DNA of 59,012 bases, from assembly GCA_026390435.1 (NCBI GenBank), contig JAPLFY010000043.1, positions 1 through 59,012 of the forward strand. The letters are read 5' to 3'. This DNA comes from Pseudomonadota bacterium. GTDB taxonomy: Bacteria; Bdellovibrionota_B; Oligoflexia; Oligoflexales; CAIYRB01. The notes under the pieces were generated by a model. That model was not told where the DNA came from. It ran no database searches and was given only the letters and a program-made list of their open reading frames with translations. Made by a program: the position numbers and the translations under genes. Every line of letters starts with the position of its first letter. Position 1 is the first letter of the stretch. This document shows, one piece after another, positions 6,087-16,417 of this stretch.

Positions 6087-8588
6087 CTAAGCGCTAAGCT
6101 TCGAGCTGGTAGGAGCGTCTTGTAGTTCTTGCCAACGGCTCTGGAGAGCAGTCACTTGATGATGCTGTAAGCCAAGGCGCAAGGTAATGCTGCCGAGGCA
6201 ACTTTGAAACTGGCGCTCGATCGAGTCTGGTAGGTCAATTTTTGCTTTTAATTTTGTTTCTAAAAATAAATGCGCATCTAGTAAAAGGCATAGCAAATCG
6301 GTATCAACAGAGAGAGTGATGAACCAATCGTACAACTTTGCTAATCCAGCGTTGATCCCGGGTCGATCTTCAAAACTAGCGATAGAGCCCAAGCCTGCCA
6401 GGGCATCTACCGCTTTGCGCTGCGTGATAGGCAGTCGGTTAATGCGCGGATCTTCAGCAGATTGAATCAGGAATTTTAATATCTGTGCTCGTTGATCCGC
6501 GCTGAAACGTTGGTAATCAGCGGTGGAAAGTAGCAGCCAGGCTTCTTGAAATCGACTGCTTTCTGGATTTGACGCGACTGAGATCAATTTGTCCAGATAT
6601 CGTAAAGCTATTCTGTTTAGCTGTGAGTGGTGTAATATCTGGCTCGGGTAGCCGATAGCGCGCACGGCGTGGAGAAGCTTTTGCTGTGCATCAATGGCCG
6701 AAGGTTTCGATGAATCACTCAGTAATCCGCCTGGATTCAGGAGTTTTGAAAGGCGGTCGTGAGTGGCTAAAATGAGTTGAAGGGCAGTATCTTTTTCTTT
6801 AAACCCTCTCCAAGGGACACTGGTCACCTGCGCCAGAACTTGCATGATTTCGTTATATTTAGCTGATTTATTGAGTTGCAAAGATAGCATGCGATGGATG
6901 CGCGTACTCTCGGGATTAGAGTCGAAGTCTTTCAGTGATTTCCTGCCCTGTTCAAAGTCGAAATGACGCTGGAGCCTAGGAATCAGCTGCTCAAACTTGA
7001 TGACGAACATGAGTGTTTCGTCTGTATCTCTAGTGCCCGGAGCAGCGGGAATTGGACACGTTTCGATGATGGGAGCCATACCTGGAGCTTCCTGAAGCAG
7101 CCGATTGCGAGCGTCTGGTCCCAGCCAAACAACGTTGCCGATACCGCCAGTTTTTTCCATATAATCGAGCATAGCCAAACGAGTCTGATCCGACAGTGTG
7201 GCCAATTGTACATCATAGCGAATGCCATTCGGTGAATGAGTCATATGCTGATCGAGCCAGGCAAAATCAAAGTGAAAAAACCACTTAGTGCGGTTGATTA
7301 GTGCTGATACTAGCTCAGGCTTGAGCTGACGCGCTAAATCCGGGTCGATGATGGGAAGTAGTGATACTAAGCCTTTGAAGCGGCGCTCGACCAGTGGCCC
7401 ACCGTCTAGATATAGATAGGCAAACATTTTTAGCGTGTCTATACATGGTCTGATTGATTTCTCCGGGTCAATGGCACCAGCTACGCGATGCGAAGATGCT
7501 TGGTTATGTAGATTAAGTGGACCCAGGACATCGTTGACGCAGCGTTGGATCTCCTCGCTGCGAATTTGCAAGATAGAGGCGGGGAGTGCGGCATATAGTT
7601 TGCTCTCGGCATCATGATCGATCACATAATTGGTGGTTTTAAGTCCAACTATGGCTGCCCAGTGCTGCCTGTCGTCGGCGTGGCGACGGAGGAAGCGTCG
7701 TGCCGAAAACGTCGCAAGTTTAGCTGTCATTTGGCTTTGTTGCTGCTCGTACGTCAGCGAGGTGACGTTTGAGAAACTGGCGTAAAGACAACCAATCCAG
7801 CCAAGGGACACAGCTTCTAAGGCTGTATTTAGCATGGCATCGGCAGCGGGATTTAGTGCGACCTTTCCTAGTATCCGTAAACTCATATTCATGAGTAGAC
7901 CGCTGGCGCAAAGCTTTAATGTGCGCTGAGCAGCCAAGTTTTGCGCGCCAATAGGCATTCTGAGTATTAATAAATCCCACCAGTGTCTGGGATTTTTTAG
8001 CAGCATTTTTAGAGGACTTAGTCCAATTAGCAGCACAAGTGGTGCACCTAGTAAGGCGAAGTCACGGATGATGGCCAGGTTTTGAGTCAGAGTTTCCAGG
8101 GATAACCAGCTACGCCCAAGCAGGCCTATGACGCCGCCCATTGCTATGGTCGACGGGACTCCGATCCGAAGGGATAATTTCAAATGTTCGTCGATTTTTA
8201 AATAGGTCATTATGATCGTGGTGAGCCCGTAGCTAAACAACGAGTTCATGATGAGCATGATCCAGAAATGAGCGCTGCTATTTATTTGGCCCACATGTTG
8301 GGCAGAGGTCGAAGCAGCCATTACGGCCAGCGCTTGGGAGCAGACAATGCTTAGTAGTCGCGCTGGTATGGGATCAATAATAGCGGTGATGGCCCCAACG
8401 ATGGTACCACTCGTGAATAGTGAAATTAGTGTAATGCATACAGCCGTAATGATGTTGAATCCGGCGGCTCCCGGTCGGTTAAGAAACCCGGTAAATATGG
8501 CGATCTGCAGCCCAACGGCAACACTCACGCAAGCTGTCAGGCTGATTAGCTTGACGGCGCTTTTAGGGATGTTTTTAAAAATGGGCAT
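6087..8588 (-). CDS. Large unknown integral membrane protein
   Basis: I do not recognise this 833-aa protein. Roughly the first 300 residues contain about eight hydrophobic segments (for example IITAVCITLISLFTSGTIV, TIAMGGVIGLLG and ALLGAPLVLLIGLSPL). The remaining 500 or so residues are soluble, mostly helical, with no motif I can name. The shape is that of a membrane-anchored protein with a large cytoplasmic domain. It converges with the Deg pair, from whose stop it is separated by 8 bases, and lies downstream of a histidine kinase on the same strand with a 28-base gap, so it may share a transcript with the kinase. The ATG at 8588 is the first Met before the hydrophobic region. Confidence 0.75.
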   Translation of the reverse strand: MPIFKNIPKSAVKLISLTACVSVAVGLQIAIFTGFLNRPGAAGFNIITAVCITLISLFTSGTIVGAITAIIDPIPARLLSIVCSQALAVMAASTSAQHVGQINSSAHFWIMLIMNSLFSYGLTTIIMTYLKIDEHLKLSLRIGVPSTIAMGGVIGLLGRSWLSLETLTQNLAIIRDFALLGAPLVLLIGLSPLKMLLKNPRHWWDLLILRMPIGAQNLAAQRTLKLCASGLLMNMSLRILGKVALNPAADAMLNTALEAVSLGWIGCLYASFSNVTSLTYEQQQSQMTAKLATFSARRFLRRHADDRQHWAAIVGLKTTNYVIDHDAESKLYAALPASILQIRSEEIQRCVNDVLGPLNLHNQASSHRVAGAIDPEKSIRPCIDTLKMFAYLYLDGGPLVERRFKGLVSLLPIIDPDLARQLKPELVSALINRTKWFFHFDFAWLDQHMTHSPNGIRYDVQLATLSDQTRLAMLDYMEKTGGIGNVVWLGPDARNRLLQEAPGMAPIIETCPIPAAPGTRDTDETLMFVIKFEQLIPRLQRHFDFEQGRKSLKDFDSNPESTRIHRMLSLQLNKSAKYNEIMQVLAQVTSVPWRGFKEKDTALQLILATHDRLSKLLNPGGLLSDSSKPSAIDAQQKLLHAVRAIGYPSQILHHSQLNRIALRYLDKLISVASNPESSRFQEAWLLLSTADYQRFSADQRAQILKFLIQSAEDPRINRLPITQRKAVDALAGLGSIASFEDRPGINAGLAKLYDWFITLSVDTDLLCLLLDAHLFLETKLKAKIDLPDSIERQFQSCLGSITLRLGLQHHQVTALQSRWQELQDAPTSSKLSA

Positions 8589-8616
8589 TTACATGGCCTT
8601 TTAGGGCACTCGTAGG

Positions 8617-9789
8617 TCAGCTTTTTGCTTTTTTTACTGATTTCAGCGGGATTTCGATGGTGAAGCAGGTCCCCACGTTCACCGTACTGCTGACCCTCAT
8701 TCGACCATTTAAGTCCTTAATTATGCCGTAGCAGAGTGCCAGTCCCAGGCCCGTACCCTCGCCGGGATCTTTCGTGGTGAAGAAGGGATCAAAGATTCGG
8801 TCCATATACTCGGGCGGGATGCCTACGCCGGTGTCCTCGACCTCATAAACGCCAGTGACCTTGCCAGCAGAATCTTGTCGCGTCATCGAACGGATCGTTA
8901 GGGACCCACCATCGGGCATGGCCTGTGCGGCATTTTGGATGAGATTTAAGAAGACCTGGATGATCCGGTTGCGGTCGCCAACCAGATTGTGCTCCTTGCC
9001 ATCAAACTGCGTAGAAAGGCGTATTTTTCCGCCATTTTTAAAGCCAACGCTGCCAAAGCGAACGGCTGCTTGGATGGCTTCAATCGCGTTTATTTCAGTT
9101 TGGATGATCTTCTGGTCTACTGGGTTTTGGCGAGCAAAGTCGAGCAAGCCCTCGACGATTGCTTTGCAGCGTTGAGTTGCGGCCTCGATTTCAACGACAT
9201 CTTGGTAGTGCGGGCTTTGAGTGTCCATTTCTCTGAGCAGCATTTGCGAGAAGATCAGGATCCCGCCCAAGGGATTATTTATTTCATGAGCGACACCACC
9301 AGCGAGCAAACCGATCGAGGCGAGTTTGTCTTGTTGTGATAGTTGCGACTGCATTTTTTTCGCCACCGTACGGTCCCGGTATACGTGAACAACGCCTTCT
9401 GGTTTGCCCTCGGCGTCTAAAAGTGGCTGCGACGTGACTTCAAAGATCCGATCATTGCGGACTTGATCGAGTTCGAAAGTGCTGGGCTTGGTGGCCTTCA
9501 TAGTGCTTTTAAGGGTGCATCCCGGACAGGGGCTGTCACGACCGGCGAATACCTGAAAGCATTTACGGCCGATGATGTCTTTAACGTCAGAGTTACTTAA
9601 GCGTGCCATCGCTAAATTAGCTTTTTGAATGGCATAGTCGCCGCTAATGATGATTAACGGGTCGACGAGAGCGTCGATGGTTAACATCCATTGCCGCTTC
9701 AGATCCTCGACAAAACGGAGTAGCTCGCCTTCATTGCCCGATTGTTCGAGTTTGCGCGCGGTATTCCCACGGCGGCTTTTTTCAGCCAT
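8617..9789 (-). CDS. PAS-domain sensor histidine kinase
   Basis: A 390-aa kinase with no membrane segment, so probably cytoplasmic. A PAS domain covers about residues 33-145 and carries three cysteines, C77, C88 and C91, in a KCF...CPGC pattern that could bind metal or sense redox state. The dimerisation box is [13 protein letters not shown] with phospho-accepting H168. The ATPase domain shows the N box [11 protein letters not shown]1 [10 protein letters not shown] and G2 [10 protein letters not shown]. The ATG at 9789 is preferred over a TTG six codons earlier because GAGGGG lies 9 bases before it. No response regulator is adjacent, so it is an orphan kinase here. It belongs to the NtrB-like HisKA group. 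Confidence 0.92.
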   Translation of the reverse strand: MAEKSRRGNTARKLEQSGNEGELLRFVEDLKRQWMLTIDALVDPLIIISGDYAIQKANLAMARLSNSDVKDIIGRKCFQVFAGRDSPCPGCTLKSTMKATKPSTFELDQVRNDRIFEVTSQPLLDAEGKPEGVVHVYRDRTVAKKMQSQLSQQDKLASIGLLAGGVAHEINNPLGGILIFSQMLLREMDTQSPHYQDVVEIEAATQRCKAIVEGLLDFARQNPVDQKIIQTEINAIEAIQAAVRFGSVGFKNGGKIRLSTQFDGKEHNLVGDRNRIIQVFLNLIQNAAQAMPDGGSLTIRSMTRQDSAGKVTGVYEVEDTGVGIPPEYMDRIFDPFFTTKDPGEGTGLGLALCYGIIKDLNGRMRVSSTVNVGTCFTIEIPLKSVKKAKS

Positions 9790-9890
9790 ATAGACGAAAC
9801 CCCTCAAGCTTGAAGTCGGTTAAGACAGCAGTCCTGAGAGGTGTCTCGTCACATTAGCCACAAAAGTTAAGTTCCGACGGCCTAGGTGCC

Positions 9891-12515
9891 TTAGTGGGCG
9901 AAGGCTAACTCGGCAGTTCCAACTTCTGTTTCGGTGATTTTTCGCAATTTCTCAAATAGCTCATCGTGGACTGAAGCATCGCTGTCGGGTTGCTTCCAGA
10001 CCAAAGCGTGCATCAAAACCGTGTCCATATGCTCCACGGGGACGATGGTTACTTCTTTGAGGATTTGCTTCGGTAGTTCCAGGATGTCCTTTTCGTTTTC
10101 CTTCGGAATGATCACCTTTTTGATGCCGCCACGGTGGGCCGCGATGATCTTTTCTTTCAGGCCGCCAATCGGTAGCACCCGTCCACGCAGCGTGATCTCG
10201 CCGGTCATGGCGACATCTTTGCTTATCGGACGATTGGTCAGGGCACTCGTTAGGGCCGTGGCCATGGCAATTCCAGCCGATGGTCCGTCCTTCGGAATTG
10301 CGCCTTCAGGCACGTGGATGTGGATGTCGACTTTGGCATAGAAGTCTTCGTCCAGACCCAAAAAGCCCGAGCGAGAACGCACATAACTGAGAGCAGCCTG
10401 GGCTGACTCTTGCATGACTTCGCCGAGTTTACCGGTGCAGGTAAGCTTGCCCTTTCCGGGTAGAATCGACACCTCTGCGACTAGAAGGTCACCGCCAACT
10501 TCAGTCCAGGCAAGGCCAGTGCAGAGGCCTACCTCGTGATGTTGATTGGTGAGACCAATCCGGAAGCGGCGAGGTCCCAGATATTTCTGAACACTTTTCT
10601 CGGTCACTGTTTCTGCGATGTTTAAGTCTGGGAATGCAGGTTGCGCCGTTTGCACCGGAGTGCTTGCAGCACCGCTCTTGCGCTTTCTGACTGTAGTTGG
10701 GTCTAAAGTCTCAACTTCATTGTTATCCGCTGCATCCACTTCCTCGGGAGCCTCGGTAACTGCTGCCGCTGCCGCAGGAGCTTCTGGCTTTTCCGAAGAT
10801 TGAATTGGATTCATTTTCTCAAGATGCTTACGCGCTAGTTTGCGCAGGACTGAGCCGACTTCCCGCTCAAGACTACGGACGCCTGATTCACGAGTGTAGT
10901 AACGCACTAGCTCTTTCAGTGCACCCGGCGTGACAGTCACGTTACTAGTGCCCAATCCATTGGTTTTGAGCTGCTTAGGCACCAAATACTGCTTAGCGAT
11001 GGCGATCTTCTCTTCCTCGGTGTAGCCCACCAAGCGAATGATTTCCATCCGGTCCAGCAAGGGTCGTGAGATCGTGTGCAGGCTGTTCGCCGTCGCCATG
11101 AACATCACTTTGGACAGGTCAAAGTCGATATCCAAGTAGTGGTCGACGAAGGTGGAGTTCTGTTCTGGGTCAAGCACTTCAAGTAGGGCAGATGTCGGAT
11201 CGCCGCGGAAGTCCTGGCTCAGCTTGTCCACTTCGTCCAGGAGTATGACTGGATTGGCGCTACCGCATTTTTTCAGTGCATTAATGATCTTACCGGGCAT
11301 GGATCCAATATAAGTACGGCGATGACCACGAATCTCAGCCTCATCGCGCACGCCACCCAGCGAAATGCGAACAAACTTGCGACCCATGGCCTCGGCCACA
11401 CTTTTAGCGAGCGAGGTTTTACCGACGCCGGGAGGGCCAGCAAGGCAAAGGATCGGACCTTTCATCTCATTAACAAGCGCGCGCACCGATAGATATTCAA
11501 GGATGCGCTCTTTGACTTTCTCTAGACCGAAATGATCTTGATTAAGTACTTGATGAGCGAAGTTGATGTCTCGCTTGTCTACAGTGTACTCATTCCATGG
11601 TAGTGACAGCACAGTCTCAATGTAGTTGCGTACGACGGTTGCCTCAGCCGACATGGCTGACATGTGTTTCAGCTTGCGTAGTTCTTTATTGACCTTATCG
11701 CGAGCTTCTTCCGAAAGTTTCTTTTTCTTCGCGAGATTTTCGATCTCTATGATCTCAGCGCGGCCATCATCACGGTCGCCGAGTTCCTTCTGGATCGCTG
11801 CCATTTGCTCGTTAAGGTAGTATTCTTTCTGCGTCTTTTCCATTTGGCGCTTGACGCGGGCACGGATCTTTTTCTCGACCCTCATGATCTCGATTTCGGA
11901 CTGGATGAATCCGTATAGATCTTCTAGGCGCTGACGTGGATCGGTCTGTTCAAGCAGGCGCTGCTTGTCTTGCAATTTAAGATTCGTTAGATGAGCTACT
12001 AAAGTGTCGGCTAGCTTTGACTCGCTCTCAATCTGGGCGATCGAGAGGAGCATCTCTGGAGGAATCCGCTTATTTAGTCGGACGTAGTTGTCAAAGGCCA
12101 TTTTGACGGTGCGGATTAACGCCTCGTTTTCCACCCCAGTCGACTGTGGCTCGGGCAGTGGCTCGGCATCGACGAGGAAGTACTCTTCTGTCTGCACGTA
12201 CTCAACAATTTGAGCCCGACGCTGCCCCTCGACCAGTACCTTCACGGTGCCGTCCGGAAGTCTTAGCAGCTGGAGAATCGTCGATATGGTCCCGACGCGG
12301 TAGATGTCTTCCACCGTCGGATCGTTGGTCTTGGCCTTGATTTGCGCGGCGAGCAGGATTTCCTTGTTCGCGGCCATGGCCTGTTCGAGAGCTTGAATCG
12401 ATTTGTCGCGGCCCACGAACAGTGGAACTACCGTCGACGGGAACACCAAAATGTCCCGCAATGGTAGTAGGGGGATGCGCTGACGGTTAGATTTTGCCGC
12501 TGGTTCTGTCGTCAT
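9891..12515 (-). CDS. lon: ATP-dependent Lon protease
   Basis: An 874-aa Lon: N-terminal substrate-binding domain starting at [14 protein letters not shown], coiled-coil region, AAA+ module with Walker [10 protein letters not shown] near residue 360 and Walker B ILLDEVDK, and a C-terminal protease domain with the catalytic Ser in [10 protein letters not shown] (about 743) and Lys in [10 protein letters not shown] (about 786). It degrades misfolded and regulatory cytoplasmic proteins. The start at 12515 has AGGAGG seven bases upstream; a longer frame to 12581 does not fit the family. Unusual is an Ala/Pro/Glu-rich insertion of about 60 residues (roughly 567-632) between the ATPase and protease domains. 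It is the last gene of the clpP-clpX-lon series, but a 240-base gap before it suggests its own promoter. Confidence 0.96.
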   Translation of the reverse strand: MTTEPAAKSNRQRIPLLPLRDILVFPSTVVPLFVGRDKSIQALEQAMAANKEILLAAQIKAKTNDPTVEDIYRVGTISTILQLLRLPDGTVKVLVEGQRRAQIVEYVQTEEYFLVDAEPLPEPQSTGVENEALIRTVKMAFDNYVRLNKRIPPEMLLSIAQIESESKLADTLVAHLTNLKLQDKQRLLEQTDPRQRLEDLYGFIQSEIEIMRVEKKIRARVKRQMEKTQKEYYLNEQMAAIQKELGDRDDGRAEIIEIENLAKKKKLSEEARDKVNKELRKLKHMSAMSAEATVVRNYIETVLSLPWNEYTVDKRDINFAHQVLNQDHFGLEKVKERILEYLSVRALVNEMKGPILCLAGPPGVGKTSLAKSVAEAMGRKFVRISLGGVRDEAEIRGHRRTYIGSMPGKIINALKKCGSANPVILLDEVDKLSQDFRGDPTSALLEVLDPEQNSTFVDHYLDIDFDLSKVMFMATANSLHTISRPLLDRMEIIRLVGYTEEEKIAIAKQYLVPKQLKTNGLGTSNVTVTPGALKELVRYYTRESGVRSLEREVGSVLRKLARKHLEKMNPIQSSEKPEAPAAAAAVTEAPEEVDAADNNEVETLDPTTVRKRKSGAASTPVQTAQPAFPDLNIAETVTEKSVQKYLGPRRFRIGLTNQHHEVGLCTGLAWTEVGGDLLVAEVSILPGKGKLTCTGKLGEVMQESAQAALSYVRSRSGFLGLDEDFYAKVDIHIHVPEGAIPKDGPSAGIAMATALTSALTNRPISKDVAMTGEITLRGRVLPIGGLKEKIIAAHRGGIKKVIIPKENEKDILELPKQILKEVTIVPVEHMDTVLMHALVWKQPDSDASVHDELFEKLRKITETEVGTAELAFAH

Positions 12516-12757
12516 ACGGATGCCTCCTGAGTGCTCGACCGCCGCCAAATAAAGCAGGCAAACCCATGAAGGTCGAGACAAATTTTACAAGGGACGGCTA
12601 ACACCATCTTAGCGCAGTTCGGTCGGGTAATCCTAGAACCTTTAATAAAAAAACAGACAAAAACAGCAAAAGGAAAAACCCAACTAGATGAGAGAGTGGT
12701 CCACGGGTAGGACTTCCGCCTGGCCCGTGGATCCGCTCTTGACTTTAAGCGAAGCAC

Positions 12758-14044
12758 TTAGCTTTGGCCGGTGCCAAACTCGCGCTCTTTTTTCTCTTCT
12801 TTGATCACTGTCTCTGATTCTGAACGGTATACCAGGATCGGATCGGCGTCAGCAACGATCACTTCTTCCGTGATGACGACTTCCTTCAGATTTAGCTGTG
12901 ACGGCATCTCGTACATGATTTCCAGCATGGCCGTTTCTAGAATCGAACGTAGGCCCCGGGCACCAGTTTTGCGTTTCAGAGCTTCTTTCACTACGGCGCG
13001 CAGAGCCCCATCGGTGAATTTCAGTTCCACCGACTCGAAGGCGAAGAGCTTCTTAAACTGCTTGACGATAGCATTTTTTGGCTCGGTGAGGATCTTGATC
13101 AGCGCCGCTTCGTCCAGCTGTGATAGCGAACAGACGATCGGCAGGCGACCGATGAATTCTGGAATCATCCCGAACTTCATCAAGTCATTGGTCTGGACCT
13201 TCGCCAGTAAGTGGCTAACGTCTTTTTGTACCTTCGAGCGGATATCCGCGCCAAATCCCATCGAAGCAACTTCAATACGCGAGGCAATGATGTCTTCTAG
13301 ACCAGCAAAAGCGCCGCCGCAGATAAACAGTACGTTAGTCGTGTCGACCTGCAAGAATTCTTGCTGTGGATGCTTGCGACCACCACGGGGCGGAACGTTA
13401 GCAATCGTGCCTTCGATGATTTTTAGCAGTGCTTGCTGTACACCTTCGCCCGAAACGTCGCGGGTGATAGATGGGTTTTCGCCTTTGCGCGCGATCTTAT
13501 CAATCTCGTCGACATAGGCGATGCCACGCTGCGCCAGCTCGACATCGTAATCGGCGTTTTGCAGCAAATTGAGAATGATGTTTTCCACGTCTTCGCCCAC
13601 ATAACCAGCTTCCGTCAGGTTAGTTGCGTCAGAAATCGTGAATGGCACGTTGAGAATCCGCGCTAGCGTTTGGGCTAGTAGCGTCTTGCCGGAGCCGGTA
13701 GGGCCGATGAGGAGGATGTTGGACTTCGATAGTTCAACGTCTTCGTTTTTGGCCTTGTTGTCGATGCGCTTATAGTGGTTGTGCACCGCTACAGAGAGGA
13801 TTTTTTTCGCGGCATCCTGGCCGATGATGTAGTCGTCGAGGACCTTTTTGATATCCTTCGGATTGGGTATCTTACCCGTTGGACTCAGCAGTTCCTCTTT
13901 TTCAACTTCTTCAGCGATGATGTCGTTGCATAGCTGTATGCACTCGTCACAGATGTAGACGTTGGGGCCGGCGATCAATTTCTTGACTTCCCGCTGCCCT
14001 TTGCCACAAAAGCTACAGTGCAGTCCTGAGTCTTTGCCTGCCAT
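12758..14044 (-). CDS. clpX: ATP-dependent Clp protease ATP-binding subunit ClpX
   Basis: The AAA+ unfoldase that feeds ssrA-tagged and other substrates to ClpP. It is 428 aa, of normal length. The N-terminal zinc domain has CSFCGKGQ...CDECIQLC (four cysteines, about residues 10-39). Walker A is [15 protein letters not shown], Walker B is [10 protein letters not shown], and the pore loop GYVGEDVE is present. A GGAG box precedes the ATG. It follows clpP by 95 bases on the same strand. Confidence 0.97.
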   Translation of the reverse strand: MAGKDSGLHCSFCGKGQREVKKLIAGPNVYICDECIQLCNDIIAEEVEKEELLSPTGKIPNPKDIKKVLDDYIIGQDAAKKILSVAVHNHYKRIDNKAKNEDVELSKSNILLIGPTGSGKTLLAQTLARILNVPFTISDATNLTEAGYVGEDVENIILNLLQNADYDVELAQRGIAYVDEIDKIARKGENPSITRDVSGEGVQQALLKIIEGTIANVPPRGGRKHPQQEFLQVDTTNVLFICGGAFAGLEDIIASRIEVASMGFGADIRSKVQKDVSHLLAKVQTNDLMKFGMIPEFIGRLPIVCSLSQLDEAALIKILTEPKNAIVKQFKKLFAFESVELKFTDGALRAVVKEALKRKTGARGLRSILETAMLEIMYEMPSQLNLKEVVITEEVIVADADPILVYRSESETVIKEEKKEREFGTGQS

Positions 14045-14139
14045 GTGTCAGCTCTCCTTCCCTAACGAGTCCCACTGCTAGTTGGGAACACCACCCTGGT
14101 CTTCCCGTCCCCTCTGCCGACCCCGGTCCTAACTCGCAC

Positions 14140-14742
14140 TTATTCCGCCTTTTTGGTTTTTTTTCCAGATGGCGCAATTTCATCAACGATACCATATTCC
14201 TTGGCCTGTTCCGCCGACAAGAAAAAGTCGCGGTCGATGTCACTAGCAACTACTTTTGTGGACTTGCCAGTGTGAAAGGCCAACAGTTCGATCATCCGTT
14301 CTTTAGTCTTAATAATTTCCTGCGCCTGGATCTCAATATCGGTCGCCTGACCAGTAGCGCCACCGAGTGGTTGGTGAATCATCACCCGCGCATTCGGCAA
14401 AGAGTAACGTTTGCCTTTGGTGCCGGCTGCCAGCAACCATGCGCCCATCGATGCACATTGGCCGACGCAATAAGTACGGACGTCGGGGCGAATCACTTGC
14501 ATAGTGTCATAGATTGCCATGCCTGCCGTCACCGACCCACCGGGGGAGTTGATATAGAAATGAATGTCCTTGTCGGGATCCTGGCTCTCCAAGAATAACA
14601 TCTGGGCGACGATCACATTCGCCACCTCGTCATACACCTGTGTACCTAAGAAAATGATGCGATCCTTGAGCAGGCGCGAATAAATATCGTAGGAACGCTC
14701 GCCGCGGTTGGTCTGATCAACGACAATGGGTACCAATGGCAT
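14140..14742 (-). CDS. clpP: ATP-dependent Clp protease proteolytic subunit ClpP
   Basis: A 200-aa serine peptidase that forms the tetradecameric barrel of ClpXP. The triad is S98 in [10 protein letters not shown]123 in MIHQPLGG and D172 in DRDFF. The residue before the usual ASMGA core is Cys rather than the commoner Ala, a mild change. The N-terminus [20 protein letters not shown] is standard, with a short processed region. It lies between tig and clpX, the common order. Confidence 0.97.
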   Translation of the reverse strand: MPLVPIVVDQTNRGERSYDIYSRLLKDRIIFLGTQVYDEVANVIVAQMLFLESQDPDKDIHFYINSPGGSVTAGMAIYDTMQVIRPDVRTYCVGQCASMGAWLLAAGTKGKRYSLPNARVMIHQPLGGATGQATDIEIQAQEIIKTKERMIELLAFHTGKSTKVVASDIDRDFFLSAEQAKEYGIVDEIAPSGKKTKKAE

Positions 14743-14958
14743 AAAAATCTTCCCTCTATCAACAGGTTAACCTGAGCCGCCGGATCCTCTACGCAGTCCA
14801 CGCCGGTGGCAGATTCCACCTCGAATCGCGAACCCTTAGGAATTCTTACTCTATTCTGGTACTTCAGCCAACAACGTATCACCAAACCCAAGAGGGTGCA
14901 GCCGCAGCTTGCGATTGCTACCTCTAGGGTTGGGATCGACTGAAATCGGAAAGACTTT

Positions 14959-14979
14959 AGCGGGGCGCGTTGCCCCGCT
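14959..14979 (-). terminator. GC-rich hairpin after tig
   Basis: An 8-bp stem (14959-14966 with 14972-14979) lies just after the trigger factor stop. On the minus strand it is followed only by TAAAGTCTTT, not a clear T run, so it may be an attenuator or a processing hairpin between tig and clpP rather than a full terminator. Confidence 0.4.
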
Positions 14980-14990
14980 CTTAGATTGGC

Positions 14991-16277
14991 TTAGGAAAGG
15001 CTGGCGGGAACACGGGTAACGTTGGCGTTTTCGATGAGGAAATCCATCGCTTTTTCGAAAAGTACGCTCTCTTTCAAACGTGGCTCGAGAGTCTTTTTAA
15101 AGTTCGCTTTTTGTTTTGCGTCGGAGACACCGGCGTTAGCCAAGACCTGATCAAGGCGGTCAGCTAGCTCTGCCTCTGTGGCTTCGATATTCTCTTTTTG
15201 GGCGACATGCCAGAGCACCAACGTGTTCTGGGTGCGGCGCTTGGCGGAGGGGAGCAGGTTTTGGCGGAGCTCTTGGTTGCGCAGCGCCACCTTGCGGGTT
15301 TCCTCAGGATTGCCGCGGAGCTCTTCCTCGATCATGCTATCGATCACTTGATCGACCATTGCTGGTGGCACTTCGAAGGGATTGGCATCCAGAATTTGGC
15401 CGAGCAGGGCCGTCTCAAGGCTCTGGCGATTCATGTTCTTGGCTTGTGCTTCCATCTGCTTGCGGACCTCGTCGGTCAGCGCGGTAGCGCTGTCGAAGTT
15501 GAGGTCCTTGGCGAACTCATCGTCCAGCGCTGGGACGTCGAGCAGCTTCAGATCATTGAGCGTCATGGTGAAGCTCAGCTCTTGACCAGCCAGTGCTTTG
15601 TCGCTGTATGAGTCGGGCAGTTTCACGGTCGCCGTCTTCACTTCCCCAACGGCCATGCCAAAGATCGGCTCCTCGAGGCCAGCGAACAGTTCGCCTTCGC
15701 CCAGGGCAACGGTCATGTTGTCCACATTAAGTGCCGCTACTTCGGCACCGTGGTGGGTTGCTGTGTGCGACAGCGCAGCCAGCATGCCTTTGGCAGCGGT
15801 CTGACCTGGCTCGATCGGCTTAGTGCGAGCGCTGCGGCGGCGCAGCGTGCTGAGCTCGCGGTTCAGCTGCTCGTCGTTGACGGTGTATTCGTCGGCGCTG
15901 ACGGCGACGCCTTTGTAATTTTCGATTTTCAGTTCTGGCAGGACATCTACCACGGCGGTGAAAACGAAGGTTTCGTTTTCCGTCGGGACAGCTTTGGCGT
16001 CGACCACTGGCGATGCCACTGGGCGGAACGGTTGTTCGCCAAGAGCTGCAAAGAGGTGCTGATTGATCAGCGATTCGTGCACTTCACCAGCAACGCTGTT
16101 GCCGTAAAGCCGACGGACGACGGTCAGGGGCGCTTTGCCCGGGCGGAAGCCCTGAATGCGAGCGCGCTGCTGTAGTTTACGGTAAGCGCCTTCGTAGGCT
16201 TTGTTCACTTCTTCAGGGGATACCTCAATGCTGAGGCGGTATTGGACGGCATTGAGCTGCTCTACTGTGGACTTCAT
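14991..16277 (-). CDS. tig: Trigger factor (ribosome-associated chaperone, peptidyl-prolyl isomerase)
   Basis: A 428-aa trigger factor. The N-terminal ribosome-binding domain contains the signature GFRPGKAPLTVVRRLYG (about residues 45-61). A central FKBP-like isomerase domain is followed by the long helical C-terminal arm. It binds nascent chains at the ribosomal exit. The start at 16277 (MKSTVEQLNAVQYRL) is where family homology begins and has GGAGAG upstream; an extension of 32 codons is not supported. It heads the tig-clpP-clpX-lon cluster. Confidence 0.95.
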   Translation of the reverse strand: MKSTVEQLNAVQYRLSIEVSPEEVNKAYEGAYRKLQQRARIQGFRPGKAPLTVVRRLYGNSVAGEVHESLINQHLFAALGEQPFRPVASPVVDAKAVPTENETFVFTAVVDVLPELKIENYKGVAVSADEYTVNDEQLNRELSTLRRRSARTKPIEPGQTAAKGMLAALSHTATHHGAEVAALNVDNMTVALGEGELFAGLEEPIFGMAVGEVKTATVKLPDSYSDKALAGQELSFTMTLNDLKLLDVPALDDEFAKDLNFDSATALTDEVRKQMEAQAKNMNRQSLETALLGQILDANPFEVPPAMVDQVIDSMIEEELRGNPEETRKVALRNQELRQNLLPSAKRRTQNTLVLWHVAQKENIEATEAELADRLDQVLANAGVSDAKQKANFKKTLEPRLKESVLFEKAMDFLIENANVTRVPASLS

Positions 16278-16417
16278 GGGCCGCAGTCTCTCCTGTAAAA
16301 ACCGAGTGTTATCTCGTGGTTGCTGCCGCAAAAGCGGACGGCAAACGCTAGCAAAATAGGCGGATACTGTCAAAAGCTAATTAAATGATGCCCATCTGTG
16401 GCCGGCGGTCGTTGGCA

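Noticed and set aside
12701-12730. Terminator after clpX
   Set aside because: A 7-bp stem with a 16-base loop exists, but no T run follows closely on the minus strand.
12771-13517. A 248-codon open frame on the plus strand opposite clpX
   Set aside because: It is fully antisense to a conserved gene, Ser/Arg-rich and without motifs; it reflects the codon pattern of clpX.
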